Of a stretch of 64,000 nt of DNA, positions 47,801 to 59,800 are shown in pieces. Location of the stretch: contig KN882917.1 of assembly GCA_000934455.1 (NCBI GenBank), positions 265,427 through 329,426 of the forward strand. Direction: 5' to 3'. Each line of letters opens with the position of its first letter. The first letter of the stretch is position 1. The position numbers and the translations under genes are program-made. Under the pieces are notes generated by a model. It did not search any database. It was not told the origin of the DNA and saw only the letters and a list, made by a program, of their open reading frames with translations. This stretch comes from Apostichopus parvimensis. Its lineage: Eukaryota > Echinodermata > Holothuroidea > Aspidochirotida > Stichopodidae.

Positions 47801-50800
47801 GTGAAACGACTATCGAACTTTTAGTGGCTTCCATGCTGTCGTTCTGCAAGCAGCGACGCGGTATGAAAGCGTGTTTACAGTTGTAACATGAATGTATTTT
47901 ACCCAGTGCAGTGTAACAAATGACACCGGTATTTTGTTTTACCGGTAGAAAGGGGCAAACTGTGTTTTTTTTTTTACACAATACGCATTTGTAAATCATT
48001 ACACCTGTGTCTGTGTCGCCTGATATACATGTTTTACTCAGCGTTGTGTAAAAATTGCACAACTCTTTACCCCTCACTTTTATACCCCGTTAACTTTTAC
48101 ACATTGTTTTTACTGTGTACCATCTCGCTTGGCGTTCAGCATAATGGATTGGAGCAGCGAGAAACGAGGGGTAGGTATGCTGTATGTTGTCTGCACTGTA
48201 ACCCCCACCTTCACATTGAGGTTGCATCATCAGAGGTACTGCCGTGTTCCGTGCACTTTGTGAAGGATCGCAGCAGACATTGCAGTACAAGTCTGCACAC
48301 TCGCCGGGCCTTGTCATGGGTTCGATCCCTTGTCCCGCCAGTCATTCATAACAATTGATCCTGTTGGTTGCAGTATACTACACGATTATGTAGCATTGAT
48401 CGCCAACTGGTCAATTCAGACTGAGTTGAAGTCGGTTATGAGGTTAATAGATACTAGTGAAAGTCTAGGCGCATGTCTATCACTTCTACCGGCTTCGTTA
48501 CATGTACCAATACCATCGTACCAATTCCATAATCCTTTCCAGGATATCATTATACAAGACCTCAAGAAAGAAGTAGAGGAATTGAGAAATGAGGTGGCGA
48601 AGCTGAAGGATGAGAAGCAAGAAGAAAGACGGGAGAACAAGAGCCTACGAAGGACAATTAAATTGATGACAAGTACGTTTTGGGACAAAGGATTGAATCA
48701 ATTATCTATTTATTTTCGAAAAGTCTGAAATTGAATAGTGTTGTAGCTTTGGGACATCTTTCCCCCGATCTGTTGATTTGATTCGAAATGCCAGGAAATC
48801 TCCAAACTGCAAATAATTCCCTGTATAGCTTTCTCTCAGGTAAATTTGATGGGAAATATCCTTCTCAAAGCACATTTCTCCTGATCTCTCACATACCTAA
48901 TTTTCTTCAGTGTCTCGTAAGGTATTCTCTGATTGGCTGTTTTTTTGTGGCAGTTAAGGTTCACAACATACGGTAGACCATAAAACCACTACATTCGGGC
49001 GAAAGATTTTGCATATTTCGGGTATTCAATTAAAAATTTGGTCACTTAGTAGAAAATGGGCAATCTTTTCACTTTGAGTTCATCTTTGCCAGAATTTCAC
49101 CTATTCTGTTTCCGAATTTTCGTAATTTCCTGCCCGAATTTTCGATCTCATAATTTTTTGGAGGGGGGGGGGGGGGCAGTCTGCCCGCACCGCTCAGGAT
49201 GTGCACTCTCGATGGTTCTGGGTACGGTACTTTGAATCAGAATACGCATTGGATTCTCACACTGACTACAACTACGCAGTTATGAAGAAAAACAGAACGA
49301 TACCAGGGACTTTATTCGCGCGTAGCGAGAGAATTTTCAGAAAATGAGCATAAAATATAACAATATGCAGGCGCGTATCCACGGGGGCGTTGGGGGCGCG
49401 CGCCCCTCGGGTAAGGAAAAGAGGAGAGAAAAAAAGAGAAAAAAGGGAAAAAGAGGGGGAAAAAAGAAAAGGAGGAGAGGAAGGAAGGGAAAGAAAAGAA
49501 GAAAGAGAGAAAAAGGAGAAAAGGAGGGAGTAGAAAATAAACGCCAAGACACCGGGAAGAGAAAGAGAAACAGTCATAATTACAGCGCTGATCCCTATTA
49601 TATGAACAGGGTAGCCAGTGACAGATCGAGGATTACGGAGGGGACGTGCACCTCACCCTACCCCTTACACCGACAACTCCATTTTTGACGTTTGCATTTT
49701 TCCTCTCTCACTAATGTATCTATATATATACTATATATGTCTATCATAACGCGTGTGTGTGTATGGATGCCTTAAACAATTGTACAATTGTGCTTTGGAA
49801 CCAACTGTGGCTGGTCTTGAACTCGACCGAGTCGTCGGGGAACATAACGCATTTCGGGAAGGGGGCGACCGCCCCCCCCCCCGGGCAAATTTTCTTTATG
49901 ATATCGCTAGTAATTTCGAAATAGACAATGCTTAGATGCAACTTACAAGGCCTGGGAAGTGTCATTTCCAGCGATCTGGGAGTAATTTTCGGCCAAAATT
50001 TTCTTCTACGCTTCGCGCCAACTCATGGTGGCGCTACGCTTAGATAGTTTGCCTACAGGCTTCGCCCCTCCCTTGACAAATTACTCGCTACACGCCTGTT
50101 CGAAATATAAAGCAAAGAGCAGATATCACATCATATCAGTGAGCATGAAAATGCATGTTCCAGGATGAACAGCCTCAAAACTGTCTATGTGTGTAGTCAA
50201 AGGCGTAGGAGCCCAATATGATTTGGGGGTTGTAACGACTTGCCCGAAAAATATAACCAAAATTTTGAGCGCGCCTAGCGCGTTCAACATGTTAATGTCA
50301 ATATCATATAAGCAACGACGGTCATTACATCGCATGGCATCGTGTACCGTACGGTCAGTGAAAGTTGCGCAGTATACCGCCGGATGCTAATGTCAACAAC
50401 GAAATGTCTTATGTAGATGGAGAAAAAGCATACAGGTCCAATTATGTCAAAACTCTCTTTTACAGTAGTAATGGCGAATTAGTCGGCCAAGCTTAGAACT
50501 TTATTTTAATTACCAAGGAGAAAATTTTAAAATTATTCATTTCCTTAAGCTACATCATTGCTATTTATCTTTCTTTCAGTAGGTGCCCGAACAATTCTCA
50601 GCATATTGCCCGAATTTTCACGGGAAAAAAATTGGTTGTTGGGGGGGGGGGGGGGCGGCAGGCCCCCGCCCCCCTATGTGTGCAGTGTTCGGTTTCGAAA
50701 TATCTGATATCGGAAATACCTGGTATTTTTCATTTCCTTCAACGAAGTTTTATAATAGCCGTTATAAGAGGTTTCAATATTTGTACACCAACATTCTTCA

Positions 50801-53800
50801 TCATACTTCCCTCTACTCGTGCAATTTTGACCTGCCTGTTAGGGGTTGAAGGAGGTTTTTCTATATTGGTTGTCCATAGATTGAAATTTGTGCAACATTA
50901 TGGGTATTGTTTTGAAGTGATTTTATTCACGAGAAATGTGAATTTTCAAATTATGAACAAATAATGGGCTTAAAACCTTGAAAAGTGGGGCTTTCGGATA
51001 TTGTGGGCCGTGACGTAGAATCACCTACAAAAGCAATGATACACAGGACATGCAATGAGGTCGAACATGATGTGTGACTGGTAAAAATCTTCAAAAAGGT
51101 TATGGATGGAAAAAAAGAACTATTGGGAAATACTTGGTTCTCAGGCAAAAGTGTACATCTGGTTGGTAATTTTCAAGCCCGAGAAGTGCCATTTCCGGTG
51201 ATCTGGGGAGTATGAAAACCAGAAATTTTCTTGTACGCTCCGCGCCAACCGAAGGTGGCGCTCCGCTTAGATATTAATTCGCGCCACCCGGGTTAGAAAA
51301 TCATGGATACGCCCCTGATATGGCGGATTTACATTTTTGTTCCATATTTCCGTGGTATTCTACAAAATAATTGACATGCCCTCGATATCAGAGAAAGCTC
51401 CCATTATTTTCTTTGAATAATGGTCATGCCCCAACCCCCATATATTCAGGATGAGTCGCCACTAATGCGCCGTTGTACATTCACGATATCACGGTCGGTG
51501 TTCCGCGATAAGCCTACAGGTTCCACCATAGTATTCAAATTGAATTCTAACATTGTCATTTTCTTTTTCCATAAGATTTACCGGACCTGCTGGAAGAAAT
51601 GAAGGAGCTGCGTTCATCGAGGACACCATCGCCACCTCAGAGCAGTGCCAGCATGCCCCCACCAGAGCAGGACGTTCAGAACAGTCAGGTAGGAGATTGC
51701 ACAGATTACAATTACATACAACATGGACTGATTTTTTGATGGGCCTACATGTAGGAGCCACTGAATGGGGAGCCACTGAAAATGTGTTTATACTATCTCA
51801 GGGGAGGAATGGGATTAAAATATGTGGTTTGAGACCAAATTTAGACTGAATACTTTATAGGACCGATTATTTTTTTTCAAACGCGCAGATGCAGCCTGCG
51901 AGACGCTGCGGAATGGCATTTTTGGAATTAAGAGAAGCATTTTCAGCAATGACTCCCTTGCAAGGCTGCAAGCACCAGCCAATTCTGCTGCGCATGGATT
52001 TGCTTCCATCACCATCCCCTAGCTGAGAAAATCCCTGTGTATGGTCAAGAGGTGTAATTTTGAGAGGTATTTGATGGAAAAATGGCGTAATTCTGGGTAC
52101 ACTACAAAGGGGAGGAAGTAGGGAACCACTGGGGGCCATTTTAAAATACTGGACAATGAACAAGGCCTGCACGTTTAACGACTCTTGTAACAAGGCAATT
52201 TTGATTCCCACTGGCATTACCACATATCCAACGACAGGACACTCAAGGAGGTATGACACTACGACGTGGGTCAGTCAGTGACGTAGTGCAAGGAGCGGGT
52301 TTGGGGTTCTAGCCCCTTCTTTGCCACATAGACAAAATCATCCATGCTGAATATAAGCGTTTTACACTGAATCCAGAACATTCTAATGAAGTTGTTTCAA
52401 TCACAAATAGTGCTCAATTTTACTTCGTATACACATGCACCATGAGAAGGGGATAATTCACCAGCCGGGGTGGCTCAAGGATTGTTAAGATCGGGTATTG
52501 AGCCCAAGCCTGATCGGCTGACGCAGCAAGTATCGTCCCGGCAGGTCTTCCAATGAGTTACTGTGCTAGTGGAGAGGAGCAGTGAAGATGAAGTCGCTTT
52601 TTAACAGCATATCAGAAGGGTGGAAAATACCGCGAAGCCATTCACCCAATTCCGATCCCCAACCTAATCCCCGACTCTACCAAATAATGCAATGAAAATG
52701 AAAAGGGGTATGAACTATTTTTATACAAATGTTTTAAAAATTGTTTTTTGGAACAACCCCATCGCGCCGAAACATTTCAGAACACATTCGACAGATTTTG
52801 AAAATGTTTTTAGAACGTATTGTCGAAATGTTTTGGAAAACGTTCTGGATACATTTTCGTCACATTCGTGTTACTCAACCAAAATATTGTAAAACATTTT
52901 TCGAACCATTTCTAAAATGTTTTCAAAAACGTTTCTGTGTTTGGTGGGAATATTTAAGCTGGCCTGTGTGTGGTCCATATCGAGTACAACATCAATATCT
53001 GTCAGTTGAGAAGGTGAAATGCTTCCCGGGGTGATACTTGGTATGCTCATTGCCCACATGGACATGAAACTGTCGAAAAGGAAAAATTCGCAACAATCCA
53101 CATCTTTGCAGTCCCAGATTCTTTTTTTTTCATTTATGGTTTCTTAATTTTCCGACAGACACAGCGGCCTATCTCATCAGCCCCAACCATTGAGCTTGAT
53201 CTGACCACGCGTCTGGACAACGACATGAGGCGGTGTAATAATCAAGAGGCATCAAAAATGGTCAACGATATGATGACGGGGCTATTCAGCAAAAAGCACA
53301 TGGCGATTCATACGCTCAACGGAACGGTGTCCGGAGAGGGAACCGACCGTCACGCCGTCGCTAAGCATCAGCTGGACCCATCAGCTGTTCGGGAAATAAT
53401 AGGTGAGACCAGTGTCATTGCATCTCATACATACTCTTTTGTCATCATAAGTAAAAGCCATTAACAAAATAAGATAAAAGTGAAAATCTTAACATTACAA
53501 GAATAAGGAGCAGCATGGCAATCAATCAAGTAAGACACTTAAAGGCATACTCTCAGCTAGGAAATTTTTAGAGGGGGGCCAATTTCATAGGTTTCGCTGG
53601 TTCACCGTTACTCACGTGACACGGTATTTGTAATATACTGCCACTGAACAGTGTAAATCCTGTATGTAAATATACGTAATGTATAGCACAGTTTCATGCA
53701 GTGGTAGCATAACACACGTAACGTGTATATTGCGGCCGCGTCGCCGCGCTGTTTAGGTGGAAGGCACAGGTTGCTTTATTGTTGGTCCCGATGCCAAAAG

Positions 53801-56800
53801 CATTGAGCGAAAAACGGACAGAGAATTGCATGCATGAAAAGTGTACTTGAGCTGGTGCTACGTACGTGAACTGGGTCTCCAAAAACGATCTACTGGAACA
53901 GAGATCGGGGATCGACAAAATGACCAATGCTACCTTCGCGGAGCATTTACTGGCATGGCAGATCATACGAGAAGGTAGGCAGCAAATTATGCTAACGACT
54001 AACGTTATATATTTACTATTTAGGCTAGGCCCTACAGTATACTGTTTTCCGGCCGAAGTGTTTGGTCTACTGTAGGCTTCCTTGTTATATTGTTCAATAC
54101 ATCATGCTAGCTAGGCCTACTACTACTAGTACTACAAACTAAGGCAACTAATACACCGAGAGGCATAGGCTAGTACAGTAGTAGTATAGTCAGTTTTGCG
54201 AAGTTTGGAACACTGCAAAGTTCGGACACCCCTAAGAAATTCACGATGAGACAACCTACAGCAAGAGCCAATTGCACGAAAAACTACGAAGCTACAGTTA
54301 TTTTCTCTCCAAAATGACCCAACCATATCAAGTATAGTTTCAGGTGATTTATACCATGAGATAAAGTTTTGGGGCTTTTAAGGCTTAGGTGTCCGAACTC
54401 CGCAGTGTCCATGCTACTGCAATGCAGGCTGCTGTACAAACTGTAGCCTAGCCTAGGCCGAACATTTCATGAAGTGTTATTTATGCTTTTCTACTTATAT
54501 TCGCCTACTAAGCATTATCAGTATGGAAGTTTGCGGTATCATGTGTTTGGTTTATGATTCGGTAGCTTTGCAAATATGAATAGGACTTAGCCTACATAAG
54601 TGTAATATGGATTTGCTAGGGAGATCTCCCCACAAGAAAATTAAACTCGAAAGAAATGCAACTTCTCATGAGCGGAGCAATAGCAAAAGTAGGACTACTG
54701 TAGCCTAGCTCCAGGCCCAGATTTATAAAATTATGCACCATGCAGGGCCTACCTCAATTTGGTGGTTATTCCTGTCAAGAGCATTTTTGATATGGGCATA
54801 TTTATTTTGTAACTGTAAGTCTAGTATGCAATGAGGTACGTGAGGGACAGGGGCCTATACGCAATAAAGTAACTGTTTTCATTTCCTACTCTAGTTTACC
54901 AGCACAATTATAGAGTTCCTAGCAACAAATAAATTAGTCTGACAACTTGAAAATTTACTGCATATTTGCATGCATGGTCATTCTCAGTTATAGACTACTA
55001 ATTTGTGTAGCCATTTCAGTTTTGTCTTTTTTTTTGTCTGAGAATGGGTTCTTAAGTGGTGAAATAACCTCGAATCTGCTGAGCAACTCCAAGATGAATT
55101 AAGTTACTAAGGCATTGGGTTCTTTTACTTTTTAAAATCTAATATGCATAGGCTAGGGTATTTACTTTGCTTCACTTGTTTGTCAATCCGCATAGCCACT
55201 TTAGCTGTGGATGATTCTCCACTTGCAAAGAAAAAATGTATGCATTAATTTAAAGTCTTTCTATCCCAAATTAGAGTATTGCCTATAATACTCCCAACTT
55301 GGTATAGTAACTTTAAAAAACGGTAGCGGCTTTTCCTGGTAACTGTAGTGTAAAGTCATATAACTAAGTTTTCCAAATTAATTCAAAACTCAAAAGCCTT
55401 CTCAGAAATAAGCTACACTAGTAGCTCTACAGGCTCCTTTGTTGAATTAGTGAAGGATAGTAGATACTGTTCACATATTTAGGCATTCATAACATGATAG
55501 TTTGCTATCATCGTTGTTTAATCATAAAATGAAGGACAACATAAAGAAATCAATGTCACCAATAATTGTGAATGCCACCATTTTATGTTGGACAAAATTT
55601 ATCACATTTAATTGAAAGGATACACCATGCATGGCACATTGATGCACACTGACGCACATATTGTAGTTGTAATAACGCACCAAATATGCGCTTCATCGGA
55701 CATGACGCACCATTCCGGGGGGTCGTTGAGTCCGTCTTACAATAATTGATAATTTCATCATGATATAGAAATTAAAGACATTTGCCAAAATATAACAACA
55801 TCATAGGCTTCATAGCTCTACACATAATCTGATTATGCAGTTCTAAAAATGATACAAAATGAAAATGATACTACTGATTTGTGACAGAACTAGAATGGTC
55901 GCCCATAATATACCATATCATGTTTCATTGTTCAGGGCACACCTGTAGAATATTGCGTAATTTTTAGTCTTGGAAATAAGCAAAGCCTACCTATATTTTT
56001 GAAAGCAATTATGCATCCCTGAACATGATGAAATTTGGTGACATATTAGTGTATGAGCAAGCCTACTGGGACATTGCCATTGTAACATCAAACGTTATGA
56101 CATTTAGTGTATGTAAGGTATTAGTAGATGAGTTATAATACTGCAGGTGTATACTACTAACATAGAAATAAGAAATATAATTGAAATTGTTGCACATCAC
56201 TAGTTTAGGTTTGCACTAGATAAGTAAATGAACCATTCTTGAATACTTGCAGAGTTGACACTATACATACTGTAAATCATAAAGCAGATGTGATGAATTT
56301 ATGCTGCCAATAGCAAAGTTCTGTAACTAGTAGTGTAATTACTGTTCTGTGTTTGCAAAATTGATTTGAATTGTTGACTATTTAGTGAAGGGCAAAATGT
56401 GGTATTCAGTAATTTATGTTGGAAGTTATATAATTCACTATGTAAGGGATGTGCTCACACTGGGCAGCTGCGCCCAGCAGTTCTGAATGCAGCCCCGCAC
56501 AAACAGTATTTAACCTTTTTCGCCCAGCACTTTTTGATGATAATTTACTAAATTTTACCATAACTAAAATCTGGGAGAATATATGGCACAGAATAGGAAT
56601 ATAGCACCACCTAAGCATACTTCATGTGCAAAATGTTTCCTTTTTTTGGGGGGGGGCGGTACCCCACCCATGAGATCCCTCTCAAAGGGTGTGGATCACA
56701 CTACCGCCCAATCTGCCTGGCACTCAAATATTCATGAGCACTTCCCTGCTATGTGTACAGTATGCATTCTGATATATTATTAACTTTGCACATCCCGGTA

Positions 56801-59800
56801 TTATTTGTCTTTTTCAGTTGAAGGTGTGTGCCCAATTAAGAAACTCAAGAGGTTGGTATCCAAACTGATCCACCAGAAAAGATAACACCAGTTCCTCAAC
56901 AAAAGGATATGCCCAACAGAGGCTGATGCAGCAATGCACTCCAGCAGCTGTACCCCAGTGGAGACTGGTAATTTTTTGATGTACATACTGTAACCATTCC
57001 ATGCTGTAAATAAGTCTACATTTCAACTAGGTCTGCAGTCTACTACTGTAGGACTGTATATGACTAACCGGATTTAGGACATTGGACACATTTATTCATT
57101 TATTGTATTATGTTACATTAATGACATAGACATATAGTGCTAAATATGGTGCTAATGCCACTGGAGGTCTGTAAATGTGAGGGACCCAAAAATGTTCAAA
57201 CCCCACAAGTTAATGATAACAGTACCTGTAGTATTTTTCCTTATCTCTGAAAAATAAAGACATTTACCAATCTTGTAAAATGTGCTACCTACCTGTCTGA
57301 AGCAGTTTGTGTTAAAAAATTGCACTTTTTTTCTTTCTTATGTTTTCTTTTCAGGTTTCATGATGATGTGGCATCATTTGTACATACAGTACTTGCACTG
57401 CTTAAAGATAATTACTCTTAACTGCCTATACTGTAGTTGTCATCTGATGAGGTTGTCATGTGCATATAGTTTCACATCAGCAAAGACATTGACATTTTTG
57501 GCAAATTTTGAGTGTCAGCTATATTTCTAGTTTAACATGTTAGGGCCATCATTAAGGGGTCTACTTTCACCCAGATTTGAACAATAATTTTAGTTATTAC
57601 AATGAGTGCAAGTTACAATCTCAGTGAATAAACTAACATAACATTTATGCTGGCTCCAACCCAGTTACCTTGGCTATGAGCCTGAATGTCTCTTTTGCAA
57701 TTAAAATCAAATGAATGATATCTTGGAAAATCATTTGAACAGGTATATCTTTGTGACACTTCTGTCCTCACACAATGCCATAAATATATCTTTTTCCCAT
57801 TTTCATTTCACATTACAGAACATCCTTTAGAGGAACAGCACAGCATAGCGTTATGGCATGATGGATGTTTTGCAAGCAGATATAAGGGTTGGAACTGGAA
57901 GTATTTGTGTTGGATTGTTTCATAATAAATGTGTGCTTCTCTTCTTCATGTAAGATGATTGTCATATTTCTTGTTCTCCAGTGGAAGCTATGGATTTGCA
58001 TAGTGAACGTTGTTAACATGGATACGGACAAGTTTGAAATAGCTGATGTCAAAGCAGTTTCTCAGCTTATTTAAATACCATACATCAAGGACACAAGAGT
58101 GGACAATGGGAGTAACAAGTATCCAGAATGTAGATATCACAAGGCTTGAAGACAATTGAACAAACTGTATCATAACAGACAACAACAAACATGGTGTCTC
58201 AGTAAAATGAAGTTACTAAGCTAGTGCAATGTATCATAATACTTTATCTTCTTCATGGTGTCAAACATTGATTGTTGCATTCAGTGCGTTATGTATCCTT
58301 CTCCTTTCTGTAGTATTTAGCATTGATTTGCATGTTCATTCATAGTAAGTAAACTACATAATTGATGTCATCAAAGTTACAACTGTGTCATATTAATTAA
58401 CTAAATGATTGAATATTGGTTTCACTACATACTTTATTGTACACTATTTGGCTTTCCATGATAGCAATATCTGATCTGTTTACTTACTGTAGTTTGTTCA
58501 GTCATACCAGAAGTTCTAATGTGACATTGATCTTGGGTTATTTATTGTTGGTACAGAATAACTTGTTTTTATTTTGTATTGTGTGAGATCAATTTAACAT
58601 AACATATATTGTGATGTCATAGAGTGTTGAAGAGGTACTCTAACTTGCAGCTAGTAGTGATAAAACAGTTCATTCAGTGCTCTCATGATAACCCCAGTGG
58701 CAGATGGAGATAGTGGCAGATGGAGATGTTTGAAATGCAGGGGACATTGTAGGGTCTTTTGAAGTTTTGGCAAAGTTTCTTTTGCATGTAAAGCTGCTAT
58801 ACTTATCATGGAGAAGTTCGACAATGGAGGCATAGCGTCTCCTAGCCTTATTTGGGTATATGTTCTTGCATTCCGTATTTGGAACACTGCCCTACTATTG
58901 TTTGTATTGCTTATTCTTAAGTTAGGTAAGTCAGTATTGTAACATGTTTTTATTTTTAACACATTGATTGCATCTGTACAGTTCTATACATTGAGTTCAA
59001 CTACAATAACCATGAGCAGGGAAAACTTACCACTATCTCACTTGCATTTCTTAATGTTAAAGTGACCATATTCATACTCTAACCAAAGCATTTCTTCCAT
59101 ATTAGATAGTGTTTATCCAGAGTAGGTTACAGGATATTTGAAAGGTGGGCTATGTAGTATTGGCCCCAATTTAGCATGCTATAATTGCTAGAATATTTTA
59201 AAAAAACAATGTTCCTAGAGGTCTTTACTTTCCAAATTGTTCAAAGGCATTCTAATTGAAAACATAAGATGCCTGAATGTCCCAGTGAGGTAAATTTCCT
59301 CGAAGGTGGTAATAAAACCACTTTCAAAACTTTCACCAAAGGTAACCATATTTGAATATCTGGTTTATTTGGGGCCAATACAGCATACTCTGGTCGAGAG
59401 TTGCCGTGGAAGCCACCATATGTTTGTAGTAATGCAGTACAATGTAGTAAAGGCAGCTGGAGGAGTCCACTTTACCCCTGTGCCGAAGGTCATTCATCTT
59501 TTTTTGGTTTTTAGGAGAACACTTTAACCTTCCCAACCACAGAGCTCCCAACTGACCCGCAATTCGCGGGTTGGACCCGCATTCTAACACCCAAATCCGC
59601 TGACCCGCGCAAGCGTCCCAAAAACCCGCATTGTAATTGACAAGTATACATAAAAAATTGCATCAAATTTTGACTTTGCAACCATCATATCTTTAGCATT
59701 TAGCATAATGAAGTGTAAAACCTCCTTTACAGCATCATTTCAACCTCAAATTAGGCTTTATTTCATTTCATTGGGGGCGAACAGCGAACATTTTCATGCC

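Noticed and set aside
49272-49577. Minus-strand 101-codon frame rich in Phe, Ser and Leu
   Set aside because: It is the complement of the AGGAGGAAA purine tract, a low-complexity sequence.
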